A stretch of DNA of 64,000 nt from Anaerostipes sp. 992a (GTDB lineage: Bacteria; Bacillota; Clostridia; Lachnospirales; Lachnospiraceae): NCBI RefSeq assembly GCF_001940245.1, contig NZ_MJIG01000004.1, positions 992,001 through 1,056,000 on the forward strand, read 5' to 3'. The notes under the pieces are model-generated. The model did no database searches. It had not been told where the DNA came from and saw only the letters and a program-made list of their open reading frames with translations. The position numbers and the translations under genes are program-made. Position 1 is the stretch's first letter; each line of letters starts with the position of its first letter. Positions 1 to 8,307 of the stretch are shown here, in pieces.

Positions 1-311
1 GCTTCATACCCAATGGCACAGTCGGCAGAATCCATAATGACCTTTGCGGTCTCTTCGATCAAATCAATATGAGAGAGCTCTGCTCTTCCCTCTAATACAT
101 CTTCTACTAAATTTTCTAATTGTCCTAAACCTACACGGCAAGGAATACATTTACCACATGTCTGAGCATGACATAATTTTAAAAAGGAAAGTGACATATC
201 AATTGGGCATAATCCAGGAGGGCTGGCTACGATACGACTTTCCACATCTTTATACAATCCTTCTACTACTAATTGGGCATGATCTGGTGTCTGAATTGTC
301 AATCTACTCAT
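1..311 (-). CDS. NADH-dehydrogenase-type 4Fe-4S oxidoreductase, N-terminal part (cut by window edge)
   Basis: Only the first 103 codons are in the window. Translation from the ATG at 311 gives Cys52-x2-Cys55-x2-Cys58 and a fourth cysteine at 98. This is the 4Fe-4S ligand pattern of the NuoF/HydB C-terminal domain (CGKCxPCR...C), but here it stands at the N terminus. In Clostridia such an N-terminal domain often precedes a pyridine-nucleotide-disulfide oxidoreductase domain near an [FeFe] hydrogenase; that part is inference because the rest is outside. An AAAGGAG site lies 12 bases before the ATG. The promoter and a Rex-like palindrome upstream fit a redox-controlled gene. Confidence 0.7.
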   Translation of the reverse strand, partial: MSRLTIQTPDHAQLVVEGLYKDVESRIVASPPGLCPIDMSLSFLKLCHAQTCGKCIPCRVGLGQLENLVEDVLEGRAELSHIDLIEETAKVIMDSADCAIGYE

Positions 312-347
312 AACTACTACTTTCTCCTTTCTCGGTGTCTTATTGAT

Positions 348-376
348 ATTATAAAGATGCTCTTAAAAAAAAGCAA
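348..376 (-). promoter_or_regulatory. Sigma-A promoter of the 4Fe-4S oxidoreductase gene
   Basis: Reading the minus strand, TTGCTT (376-371), a 17-base spacer and TATAAT (353-348) lie 37 bases before the start codon. Confidence 0.6.
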
Positions 377-397
377 TAGCAAAACCAAAAAATAACC

Positions 398-411
398 GTT
401 AATTAATTAAC
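398..411. promoter_or_regulatory. Rex-like operator palindrome
   Basis: GTTAATTAATTAAC is a perfect 14-base palindrome that matches the core GTTAAN4TTAAC of the clostridial Rex box. It lies about 20 bases upstream of the -35 element of the oxidoreductase gene. Rex senses NADH/NAD+ and controls hydrogenase and fermentation genes, so the location fits. No Rex gene is in the window. The rest of the 312-700 gap holds two more palindromes (432-445 and the 22-base 518-539) and a terminator. Confidence 0.45.
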
Positions 412-552
412 ACTAAAAACCATTCATTTTTGGCTTAAATAAGCCATTTATCACTTGTTATTTTTTTAACCATTTTCAATTTTAAGTCCAATAAAACGTA
501 CTATGTTTTTTTCATGGATTTCTATATTAATATAGAAATTCTGCATAAAACA

Positions 553-588
553 AAGAAGGATTGTATATGCCTTTATACAATCCTTCTT
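553..588. terminator. Strong hairpin, probable terminator after the DUF368 gene
   Basis: A perfect 15-bp stem (553-567 with 574-588) has a 6-base loop. On the plus strand it is followed by a T-rich stretch, on the minus strand by TTGTTTTATG. The minus-strand gene ending at 701 is the natural user. Confidence 0.6.
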
Positions 589-700
589 GTGTATTCTTTT
601 TTTACTTTTTCATCTGAAATCAAAAATTTCCGTTGTTTTTTTCCGTTAAGAAAATAACCTAAGTGAAAAAAATTTTCGATAAGCCTTTCTCAAATTCTAT

Positions 701-1552
701 TTATTCACCTAACTTTAAGGCAATCACACATCCAAGAAGAAAGGCAATGACACTGGTGAGCACCGTCATAAGTGTAAGACTCGTAATCTGTGCCATGGCA
801 AGAATCGCAATCGGTGATCCTACGATCAATCCCAGAATCGCACAATAAGCGATGGCTGGTGCATGCTCAAATACGTATTCTACGAACTTGGCAATGGCAA
901 AGATACCAACGACCACTCCAATTCCAAACGGAATCAAAATCCATACATAGCTCATCATTCCAGCTGTATCCAAATCTGCCGCTGAAGAGATAAACCCTGT
1001 GATCGTATTGAGGATTGGGTTATAATATCCCAAAATCATCAGCATCATAGAACCACTGACTCCCGGAATGACCATAGTTGCTGCTGCAATAATTCCGACT
1101 ACGATCAGCTTTAGAAACATTCCGATTCCCGGTGTTAAAATTACTTCTGTGCCAGTTCCATTTCCAAAGATCGGAAACAAAATAACAATAGCCAAAAAAA
1201 CTAAAAATGCAACAATGGCCCCTGCTGTAATTCTCTGTTCTTTCGTCTTCTTCCATATAACAGGAAGTCCTCCTACGATCAGGCCAATAAATAATAAATT
1301 GGTCTGTACTGGATAATTGGCAAACAGCCACTTGATGACAAATGCCAAAATTCCAATTCCCAGCACTGCACCTATCACAATCGGAAGAAGAATCCGAAGA
1401 CTCTTCTTAAAGTCTTTGAAAATATGAGTAACGGCTGTAATCAGCTTATCATAAATTCCCATGGATACTGCCATGGTCCCTCCACTGACTCCTGGAATAA
1501 TATTGGCCACTCCTACCAATGATCCCTTTAAAATATCTTTCACAAACTCCAT
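701..1552 (-). CDS. DUF368 membrane protein, PopT-type polyprenyl-phosphate transporter
   Basis: 283 residues, about eight hydrophobic segments. Glycine/serine/proline-rich loops such as IIPGVSGGTMAVSMG (near residue 18) and its second copy MVIPGVSGSMMLMILG (near 165) mark the internally duplicated DUF368 family. DUF368 proteins (PopT) were recently shown to recycle undecaprenyl phosphate across the membrane, so a role in cell-wall and polymer carrier supply is expected. The ATG at 1552 follows AGGGGAAT. The gene starts 26 bases after the htpG stop with no terminator between, so it may be read through from the heat-shock promoter. Confidence 0.85.
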   Translation of the reverse strand: MEFVKDILKGSLVGVANIIPGVSGGTMAVSMGIYDKLITAVTHIFKDFKKSLRILLPIVIGAVLGIGILAFVIKWLFANYPVQTNLLFIGLIVGGLPVIWKKTKEQRITAGAIVAFLVFLAIVILFPIFGNGTGTEVILTPGIGMFLKLIVVGIIAAATMVIPGVSGSMMLMILGYYNPILNTITGFISSAADLDTAGMMSYVWILIPFGIGVVVGIFAIAKFVEYVFEHAPAIAYCAILGLIVGSPIAILAMAQITSLTLMTVLTSVIAFLLGCVIALKLGE

Positions 1553-1578
1553 AAAATTCCCCTATGATCCTGTTCGGA

Positions 1579-3453
1579 TTAAATTAATAAACCTAAGATT
1601 TCATTGCTCCTAGCGATGAATTTTGTCATAGACTCTGCATCCAATGGTCTGTTGGATAATTGAGCAAGATCATATAAATGCTGGCAGATCAATTCAGTAT
1701 GCTCTCCCTCTGGCTGATCGATCACATATTGTACCAGTCGGTTATTGGCATTTAAGATCAACGTCTCTCCGCCTTCCATGCCGAACATTGCCGGATCCAT
1801 ATCCTGTCCCATATTATACATCTTCATCATTTCCTGCATACGTCTGGATTCTTCGCTAAGGGTTATCATAGCAGACACGCCTTCATTTTTCAATCTTTCT
1901 ACCTTAATTGTAAGATTTTCTTTGGATAATGCCTTTTTAAAAATGTCTCCAAGCGTCTCACTCATGGATTTCATCTCTTCTTCATTGGCTTCCTCTGTCA
2001 GTGTATCGGCAACATCTGCATCAATTCGCAAGAATTTTACTTCCTGATTTGCCTGCTCTAAATGTGTGATAAAAGCACTGTCAATATTCTGTGTCAGATA
2101 AACTGCATCCATTCCCTGTTCCTTGAACATATTAATATACTGAGACTGTACCACTTCATCCGTTACATAAAATACCTTATTCTCATTCTTATCCTTGGCA
2201 GCTTCCAAATATTCCGGTAATGTAATATATTTTTTCTCCAAATTCTTAAATAAGATGTAATCTTTCATCTTTTTATTGAATTTTTCATCTTTTAAGCATC
2301 CAAATTTGATAAATGGGCTGATATCATCCCAGTATTTCTCATAAGATTCCTTTTCTGTCTTGCAAAGTCCAGCAAGCTTATCCGCAACCTTCTTTGTAAT
2401 ATAATCAGAAATCTTCTTTACAAATCCATCATTTTGTAATGCACTTCTGGATACATTCAGCGGCAGATCCGGACAGTCGATGACACCCTTTAATAATAAC
2501 AGGAATTCAGGAATTACTTCCTTAATATTATCTGCGATAAATACCTGGTTATTATACAATTTAATCGTTCCTTCAATAGATTCATATTCATAATTAATTT
2601 TTGGGAAGTATAAAATACCCTTTAAGTTAAATGGATAATCCATATTCAGATGAATCCAGAACAATGGTTCCTTAAAGTCCATAAATACTTTTCGATAGAA
2701 TTCTTTGTATTCTTCTTCCGTACATTCATTTGGATGTTTTGCCCAAAGTGGAACCGTATCATTGATTGGTTTTGGTTCTTCTGGTTTTTCTTCTTTCTCT
2801 TCAGTTTCCTCTTCCTTTACATCCTCATTGGTAAAATAGATTTCTTCTGGCATAAAAGAACAATATTTATTCAATATTTCACGAACACGGAACTCATTGG
2901 CAAATTCCACACTGTCTTCTCCAAGATATAATGTGATCTCCGTACCTCTTTCCGTACGCTCTCCATCGCTCATGGAAAATTCCGTTCCTCCATCACATTC
3001 CCAATATACCGGCACGGCATCTTCTTTATAAGAAAGTGTCTGAATGGTTACTTTATCCGCCACCATAAATGCAGAATAAAATCCCAGACCAAAATGACCG
3101 ATGATCTGATCTTCGTTTGTCTTATCTTTATATTTTGCAAGGAAATCCTCTGCCCCAGAAAATGCGATTTGGTTAATATATTCTTCTACTTCATCGGCAG
3201 TCATACCCAGACCATTATCGATGACCTTAATCGTCTTATTCTCTGGACTTACCTTTACATCTACTCGGTAATGATTGTCTTCTGGTTCTTCAAATTCTCC
3301 AATCATATCCAGCTTTCTTAACTTTGTAATAGCATCGCATGCATTGGACACTAATTCTCTTAAGAAAATATCATGGTCGGAATATAACCACTTCTTAATA
3401 ATTGGAAAAATATTTTCACTATTGATGGATAAGCTTCCTTTTTTGTTGCTCAT
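1579..3453 (-). CDS. htpG: Molecular chaperone HtpG (Hsp90)
   Basis: 624 residues from the chosen start. The N-terminal GHKL ATPase domain has ELVSNACDAI, the DNGLGM box and GHFGLGFYSAF; the middle and C-terminal Hsp90 domains follow. An acidic E/K-rich linker near residue 230 (repeated Glu-Glu-Lys) separates the N and middle domains. The frame is open 13 codons further upstream, but the ATG at 3453 is preceded by GGAG at ten bases and begins with the family-typical MSNKKGSLSINSENI, so it is preferred. The gene acts in cytosolic protein folding under stress. The perfect CIRCE element and consensus promoter upstream indicate HrcA control. Confidence 0.96.
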   Translation of the reverse strand: MSNKKGSLSINSENIFPIIKKWLYSDHDIFLRELVSNACDAITKLRKLDMIGEFEEPEDNHYRVDVKVSPENKTIKVIDNGLGMTADEVEEYINQIAFSGAEDFLAKYKDKTNEDQIIGHFGLGFYSAFMVADKVTIQTLSYKEDAVPVYWECDGGTEFSMSDGERTERGTEITLYLGEDSVEFANEFRVREILNKYCSFMPEEIYFTNEDVKEEETEEKEEKPEEPKPINDTVPLWAKHPNECTEEEYKEFYRKVFMDFKEPLFWIHLNMDYPFNLKGILYFPKINYEYESIEGTIKLYNNQVFIADNIKEVIPEFLLLLKGVIDCPDLPLNVSRSALQNDGFVKKISDYITKKVADKLAGLCKTEKESYEKYWDDISPFIKFGCLKDEKFNKKMKDYILFKNLEKKYITLPEYLEAAKDKNENKVFYVTDEVVQSQYINMFKEQGMDAVYLTQNIDSAFITHLEQANQEVKFLRIDADVADTLTEEANEEEMKSMSETLGDIFKKALSKENLTIKVERLKNEGVSAMITLSEESRRMQEMMKMYNMGQDMDPAMFGMEGGETLILNANNRLVQYVIDQPEGEHTELICQHLYDLAQLSNRPLDAESMTKFIARSNEILGLLI

Positions 3454-3539
3454 GCTGATACATCTCCTTCTTTTTCTTATATCATGATTCATTCTATTCT
3501 AAATTTTGAAAATGCCTGCTGCATTTTCATCTGATATAT

Positions 3540-3568
3540 ATATTAATACCACCGAATTCCAATGTCAA
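3540..3568 (-). promoter_or_regulatory. htpG promoter
   Basis: On the minus strand TTGACA (3568-3563), a 17-base spacer and TAATAT (3545-3540) form a near-consensus sigma-A promoter. The predicted leader before the htpG ATG is about 80 bases. Confidence 0.75.
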
Positions 3569-3575
3569 GAAAAAA

Positions 3576-3602
3576 TTAGCACTCATTCAACATGAGTGCT
3601 AA
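3576..3602. promoter_or_regulatory. CIRCE element (HrcA operator)
   Basis: TTAGCACTC, nine bases, then GAGTGCTAA: a perfect match to the CIRCE consensus. It sits seven bases upstream of the htpG -35 element and at the same time contains the stop codon of the upstream DUF5721 gene (TGA at 3585-3583). HrcA represses chaperone genes through this site in Bacillota. Confidence 0.95.
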
Positions 3603-4083
3603 TAATTTGTTTTTGTCCAAAATACTTCTCTACCATATCCTCCCAAAGCCGTTCCAATCCTTTTTCCAGCGTAAACGTCTTTAACGATACACCAGTAGTA
3701 CAGCTTAACTGCCCCTGCTTATAGTAAATATTCAGGAATAACCCCCTTATATCCGACGGATGAATGGGCAGATGATTCTGCAGAATCATCTTTTCGGTAT
3801 TCGTCGGTGAAAGCATCAGGATAATCTGCATATTCTCCGGAGTTTTATGTCCTCGGATCATGGAAAACAGCATATTCTTCTGCTCCTTCCACAGAGCATA
3901 GGTACGTCCACTCAGCAGTTCCTTCTCCGATTGATCATAAAAGTCCAGATTCAGCTTCCCATCCACCACATAGGATACGGACATCTTAATCTTGGCTTCA
4001 TATAACCAGAAAGCATCAAAGGTATCCTTTGAAAACAATTGCAGCATAAATTGTTTTACGTCTTCAATCTGTAATGCCAGCAT
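3583..4083 (-). CDS. DUF5721 family protein, function unknown
   Basis: 166 residues from the ATG at 4083, which follows GGAG at nine bases; the longer frame upstream lacks a ribosome site. The protein is soluble, begins MLALQIEDVKQFMLQLF and resembles the DUF5721 family found mainly in Lachnospiraceae. No catalytic motif is visible. Its last codons and stop are written inside the CIRCE element of htpG, so its 3' end is constrained by the operator. The terminator of the preceding htrA gene ends just before its ribosome site. Confidence 0.7.
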   Translation of the reverse strand: MLALQIEDVKQFMLQLFSKDTFDAFWLYEAKIKMSVSYVVDGKLNLDFYDQSEKELLSGRTYALWKEQKNMLFSMIRGHKTPENMQIILMLSPTNTEKMILQNHLPIHPSDIRGLFLNIYYKQGQLSCTTGVSLKTFTLEKGLERLWEDMVEKYFGQKQIISTHVE

Positions 4084-4101
4084 AAATATCTTCTCCATTC
4101 C

Positions 4102-4149
4102 TAAAAAATAATAGCCTAACCTGTCATATTTATGAAAACAGGTCAGGCT
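4102..4149 (-). terminator. Terminator of the htrA gene
   Basis: On the minus strand the arms AGCCTGACCTGT and ACAGGTTAGGCT (4149-4113) form a stem with a 13-base loop, followed by ATTATTTTTTAG. The T-run abuts the DUF5721 ribosome site. Confidence 0.8.
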
Positions 4150-4212
4150 TATATTATAACATAGATTTTGAAAATGCACTTCTCATTTCGAAATGCAGAT
4201 CAGGAATTTTGA

Positions 4213-5571
4213 CTATTGTGCATCCTGCTTGCTGCCCAAAGTTACATTTAACGTCACATCTTTGTACTCACCCATCTGACTCTGACGTTTTACTTTTATC
4301 GTTACCTTTGTTCCAGCTGACTTTTTCTCCAGCTTATTCTGTAGATTCTCCATAGTGGTAACAGAACTTCCGTCAAATTCTACAATGACATCCCCAGCCT
4401 GCATACCAGCCTTCTGTGCCGGTGAATTCTGCTGAATCTCACTCACATAGATACCGGTTGGCATTCCATAGGCATTGGCCATATCCTCTGTCATATCGCC
4501 GCCTGTAATTCCCAGATATGCTTGCTTTGATTCTGGAATGGTTTCTTCATTGATCAGAGATTCAATGATCGGCTTGGCCGTATTGATCGGAATTGCATAT
4601 CCCATGCCTTCCACTTCTTCAGAAGAATATTTTACTGTATTGATTCCCATCAGTTTACCTTCTCCATCCAGCAATGCCCCGCCACTGTTACCTGGATTAA
4701 TAGCTGCATCTGTCTGAATTAGGGTCATCGTCTTATCCGTCAGCTGCACTTCTCGATTCAAAGCACTAATATAGCCAGCTGTCACAGATTGTCCATATCC
4801 CAATGCATTTCCAATGGCAATTGCCTGCTCACCAACATTAAGCTTATCAGAATCTCCCATGGTAATGATCTTAATCTCCTCCAACGTGGAAGATTTTATC
4901 TTTGACAAATCTACTGTAACCACTGCCAGATCCGCATCGCTATCCGTTCCTTTTATCTCTGCTTCTACGGTAGAATCATCGCAAAATCCAACAGCAAGTG
5001 AGGTTGCATCCTCTACGACATGGTTATTGGTAGCAATATATAAATAGTGGCTGTCCTTTCCCACAATAATTCCAGATCCACTTCCTTCAGATTCCTGTGA
5101 AGACTCTCTTCCAAAAAATCCATAACTATTCGTCTGGAAAGTTCCGGTAATAGAAACAATCGATGGCAATACACTTTCTGCTACAGCAGAGACATCGGAT
5201 TTACTTCCAGATGATGTAGATACCGTCTGTGTTGTTGCTAGCTGCTTCTGGTTACCTCCAGCTATGCCCACTTTATTCAATCCATAGCTGACTCCCTGAA
5301 ATGCAGCACCGCCAACCAAACCAAAGACAAGACCATATGCGGCCATTCTGGTCAGCTTTTTCGTAAATTCACTCATTGGTTTTCTTTTTTTCTTTGGTTT
5401 TCTTTTCTCCTTTTTCGGTTCCTCTTCTACCACTTCTTCAATCACTTCTTCTACGTATTCTACATTTGGATCATGTTCCACATTGGAATCTTCTTCTACA
5501 TAACTATAATGATAGGTAGAATCTTCTTCCTGTTTTCCACTTTCTATATCCTTATCAAAAAATTCACTCAT
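4213..5571 (-). CDS. htrA: Membrane-anchored HtrA/DegP-type serine protease with PDZ domain
   Basis: 452 residues. An acidic cytoplasmic tail (1-52, many Glu) and a Lys/Arg-rich patch (53-72) precede one membrane segment (about 77-97). The trypsin-like domain carries the triad His184 (ATNNHVV), Asp214 (DADLAVV) and Ser296 (NPGNSGGAL). A single PDZ domain covers about 350-445. This is the usual architecture of Gram-positive HtrA, which degrades or refolds misfolded exported proteins outside the membrane. It is transcribed divergently from the LCP gene, so both sides of the promoter region serve envelope functions. Confidence 0.93.
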   Translation of the reverse strand: MSEFFDKDIESGKQEEDSTYHYSYVEEDSNVEHDPNVEYVEEVIEEVVEEEPKKEKRKPKKKRKPMSEFTKKLTRMAAYGLVFGLVGGAAFQGVSYGLNKVGIAGGNQKQLATTQTVSTSSGSKSDVSAVAESVLPSIVSITGTFQTNSYGFFGRESSQESEGSGSGIIVGKDSHYLYIATNNHVVEDATSLAVGFCDDSTVEAEIKGTDSDADLAVVTVDLSKIKSSTLEEIKIITMGDSDKLNVGEQAIAIGNALGYGQSVTAGYISALNREVQLTDKTMTLIQTDAAINPGNSGGALLDGEGKLMGINTVKYSSEEVEGMGYAIPINTAKPIIESLINEETIPESKQAYLGITGGDMTEDMANAYGMPTGIYVSEIQQNSPAQKAGMQAGDVIVEFDGSSVTTMENLQNKLEKKSAGTKVTIKVKRQSQMGEYKDVTLNVTLGSKQDAQ

Positions 5572-5631
5572 TGTTATTCCCCTTTCTGTTATAAAGACTG
5601 GTTCTTTCTATTTCATATGTTTCTTTCGTTT

Positions 5632-5659
5632 TTATTATCATAGCAATCAAATGTGTAAA
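5632..5659 (-). promoter_or_regulatory. Candidate htrA promoter
   Basis: Minus strand TTTACA (5659-5654), 16-base spacer, TAATAA (5637-5632), 60 bases before the htrA ATG. Confidence 0.45.
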
Positions 5660-5698
5660 AATTATGTTTTTTTAAGGTTTTTCTTAAGAAAATAGTCA

Positions 5699-5727
5699 TT
5701 GTTTATCATATAGGATTATTGTAGAAT
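5699..5727 (+). promoter_or_regulatory. Candidate promoter of the LCP gene
   Basis: TTGTTT (5699-5704), 17-base spacer, TAGAAT (5722-5727). The start codon at 5768 has AGAGGGGA upstream. Confidence 0.5.
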
Positions 5728-5767
5728 AAATTATAGTTTAGAACAACAGGAAAAGAGGGGAATCCTT

Positions 5768-6805
5768 ATGAGTAAAAAACAAAAGAAAAGAAAAAAGCAG
5801 AAACATTCTTTTTTTTATAAGTTTCTTCTGCTTTTAGAAATTGTAATCATCTTAGCATTTATTGTGCTAGGTCTGGCAATCAAATGTATCTCTGGTGTCA
5901 ATACCACCGCTTTGGATGAATCACAGCTGGTAACGGTAAACGAAGATATTAATATGAGCAATTATACGAATATCGCACTCTTTGGTGTAGACACCCGTTC
6001 TGTTGACCTCGCCAGTGAATCCAGTCGTTCAGATGCCATCATCATTGCCACGATCAACAACAGCACAAAAGAAGTGAAACTGACTTCTGTATATCGTGAT
6101 TCCTATGTAAGCGTCAACGGCACCTATACAAAAATCAATCATGCTTACGCTTATGGTGGTCCGGAACTGGCCATCAGTACACTGAATCGAAATTACGATC
6201 TGAACATCACCCAATATGCTACCGTCAACTTCAAGATTATGGCAAATATCATCGATGCGCTCGGAGGCATTGAATTAGAAGTAGAAGAAGACTTTATTGA
6301 CGATTTAAATAAATACATCAAAAGCGTAAATCATTATAATGGAGGAAACTCTCCCGGATTTACTTCTGCCGGCGTCTATACCTTTGATGGGAATCAGGCA
6401 GTTGCCTATGCGAGAATCCGCCACAATCAAAATGGTGACATCAGCCGTGCCAATCGACAGAGGATCGTCTTAAAATCCATCATGAATAAGGCAAAATCCC
6501 ATCCAATTACATTTATGAAGGCGATCAATCAGGTACTTCCTCAGGTACAGACCAATATGTCCACCAATGATCTTATGATGATGCTCCTCAATGCTCCACG
6601 CTATGAGCTGACGGAACAGGATGGATTCCCATATGACCATACGGAAGTTCGATTATCCGATGGACTGTTCTATGACGTACCTACCACATTAAAGGAAAAT
6701 GTCATAAAACTTCATGAAAATTTATTTGGAACAGTAAATTACGAAGTCAGCGATGAATTAAATCGGATCAACGATAAAATCTGTTGGCAGACAGGCTATT
6801 ATTAA
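5768..6805 (+). CDS. LytR-CpsA-Psr (LCP) family glycopolymer ligase
   Basis: 345 residues. A very basic N-terminal tail (KKQKKRKKQKH) and one membrane helix (about 17-40) are followed by an extracellular LCP domain. Family residues are present: Asp75, Arg87 and Asp89 (SRSD), Arg110 (SVYRDS), Arg216 and Arg218 (ARIRH), Arg227 and Arg230 (RANRQR). LCP enzymes move glycopolymers such as teichoic acids or capsules from undecaprenyl pyrophosphate carriers to peptidoglycan. A polysaccharide ABC exporter lies just beyond the repeat on the opposite strand and a PopT-type carrier transporter lies 4 kb away, so this area has a cell-wall theme. Confidence 0.9.
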   Translation: MSKKQKKRKKQKHSFFYKFLLLLEIVIILAFIVLGLAIKCISGVNTTALDESQLVTVNEDINMSNYTNIALFGVDTRSVDLASESSRSDAIIIATINNSTKEVKLTSVYRDSYVSVNGTYTKINHAYAYGGPELAISTLNRNYDLNITQYATVNFKIMANIIDALGGIELEVEEDFIDDLNKYIKSVNHYNGGNSPGFTSAGVYTFDGNQAVAYARIRHNQNGDISRANRQRIVLKSIMNKAKSHPITFMKAINQVLPQVQTNMSTNDLMMMLLNAPRYELTEQDGFPYDHTEVRLSDGLFYDVPTTLKENVIKLHENLFGTVNYEVSDELNRINDKICWQTGYY

Positions 6806-6816
6806 ACAATCAATGA

Positions 6817-6880
6817 AAAAAACATCCTTGATGAAATCACTATATAAAAACTTCGGATTCTTTTATCAAGGATGTTTTTT
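6817..6880 (+). terminator. Terminator of the LCP gene
   Basis: Arms AAAAAACATCCTTGAT (6817-6832) and its exact complement (6865-6880) close a 32-base loop; the stem ends in six T. The gene therefore has its own terminator before the repeat begins. Confidence 0.8.
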
Positions 6881-6901
6881 AGTATGTATTTTCATAGTAA
6901 T

Positions 6902-7543
6902 ATAAATATGGGTTTCTTTGACTATGGGATAATGTGTGAGAACGAAATCATTCCGGTCAGCAATCAGGCTACGGAGCTTCCAAATCTGATACATGTTTTC
7001 TCTTGTTCCACACCAGGACAGACGAAAATCTTATCTCTCGTCCAGGGACAAATGGCTATGTAAGCCAGCTTCCAGCCATTTGTCCTTATGGACGACCAAA
7101 AGCATCGCTTTTGCCAAAGATTTTCTGCCTGAGAAAACATGTAAGCTCCTCCGCAGATTGCTTTACCGGAATGGTTTCGTTCTTTGTAGTGTATTGATTT
7201 CTCCCATATTCGTGTGGAGAAACGGAGTGTGGTAAAGAAGAAGGCTTTTTCATAGACCATATCCCCGTTTTCCCAACCTATATAGATGCAAGAAAATACA
7301 AAAAAAGAACGGAAATGTTCCAGCAAGGCAATATTTGGAGGAGCTTGCTTAAGAATCATTTGCGGATGGGCGGCATATAAGATTTTCGTCCAGTCCCTAC
7401 CACGAGAGCACTAAAAGCGAAGCGGCTGTGGCGAGTGGCAAAAACGCAAAGCATGTTAGTGATTGTTAAGCTCTGGAAACCTGATTGCCGGCTGGAATCA
7501 TTCCGTTCTCATCGCTTGCATCTGTATTCCAGAAAACCCGCAC
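6902..7543 (+). repeat. Dispersed convergent-junction repeat, copy 1 (double unit)
   Basis: From about 6902 to 7275 the sequence is roughly 95% identical to the reverse complement of 25316-25709, and also matches 21441-21814. The left end reads ATAAATATGGGTTTCTTTGAC; the right end, GTATTCCAGAAAACCCG (near 7524-7540), matches the complement of the other end of copy 3. Between them about 230 extra bases (7276-7502) form a second, degenerate unit in opposite orientation, recognisable by AGAACGGAAATGTTCC and GGCTGGAATCATTCCGTTCT at its ends. The element lies between the convergent LCP (+) and ABC ATPase (-) genes. Open frames inside it occur in several frames and follow nucleotide identity, so no gene is called. 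Confidence 0.85.
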
Positions 7544-7560
7544 TCTGCACCTTAAGAAGA

Positions 7561-8298
7561 TTACTTCCTAGTTTGATAAACCCTTTGAACTTCACTTACA
7601 CTTCCACTTGCAACAATCCTTCCATTCTCCAATAAAATCGCTTTATTACATATCCGCTCGACCTGTTCCATTGAATGAGAAACAAATAAAACAGTGGCAC
7701 CACGGTCCATCATCTCCAGAATTTTTTGCTCGCTTTTTTCATGAAAATCCTTATCCCCTACAGCCAATACTTCATCCAGAATCAAAATATCCGGATCAAC
7801 CTGAGTAGCGATGGCAAACCCTAATCTTGATCGCATTCCTGAAGAATAATTCTTTACTGGTATATCAATAAAAGAACGAAGACCAGAAAAATCTACAATC
7901 TCATCAAACCGTTCCTGTACGAATTTTTTAGAGTATCCCAAAACGGCACCATATAGATAGATATTCTCTGTCCCTGTATACTGCTTATCAAATCCTGCTC
8001 CCAATTCTAACAGAGGAGCAATCTTACCTCTGGTATGCACCGTTCCCTCTGTAGGTTTTAACACCCCTGCAATCACCTTCAAAAGAGTACTTTTACCTGC
8101 TCCATTCAACCCCAGAATTCCCAGTCGGTCTCCCTTCTCCAGCTGAAAGCTGATATCTTTGAGTGCCCAGAATTCCTGAAACTGTATCTGCTTTTTTAAT
8201 CTACCAATGACATAATCCTTTAAGCTATCCACCTTTTCCGTACTCAATCGAAATTTCATTCCTACATCTTTTACTTCTAATGCAATATGCTCTTCCAT
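7561..8298 (-). CDS. Polysaccharide/teichoic-acid ABC exporter, ATPase subunit (Wzt/TagH-like)
   Basis: 245 residues. Walker A is GLNGAGKST (near 65), the signature NYSSGMRSRLGFA (near 150), Walker B DILILDEVLAVGD (near 169) and the switch His in FVSHS (near 207). The long N-terminal segment and the signature without LSGGQ are typical of Wzt/TagH ATPases that export undecaprenyl-linked polymers. It lacks the C-terminal carbohydrate-binding domain of many Wzt proteins. It follows the permease by nine bases. No glycosyltransferase gene is nearby in the window, so the polymer cannot be named. Confidence 0.88.
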   Translation of the reverse strand: MEEHIALEVKDVGMKFRLSTEKVDSLKDYVIGRLKKQIQFQEFWALKDISFQLEKGDRLGILGLNGAGKSTLLKVIAGVLKPTEGTVHTRGKIAPLLELGAGFDKQYTGTENIYLYGAVLGYSKKFVQERFDEIVDFSGLRSFIDIPVKNYSSGMRSRLGFAIATQVDPDILILDEVLAVGDKDFHEKSEQKILEMMDRGATVLFVSHSMEQVERICNKAILLENGRIVASGSVSEVQRVYQTRK

Positions 8299-8307
8299 AA
8301 ATAACTC

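Noticed and set aside
6964-7359. Several 60-131 codon open frames inside the repeat copies, for example the pair beginning MFSLVPHQDRRKSYL and MFSFFLHHDRRKSYP
   Set aside because: The protein similarity between copies follows from the DNA similarity. Frames are open on both strands and in several registers, no ribosome sites precede them, and the compositions are unusual. They look like by-products of the repeat.
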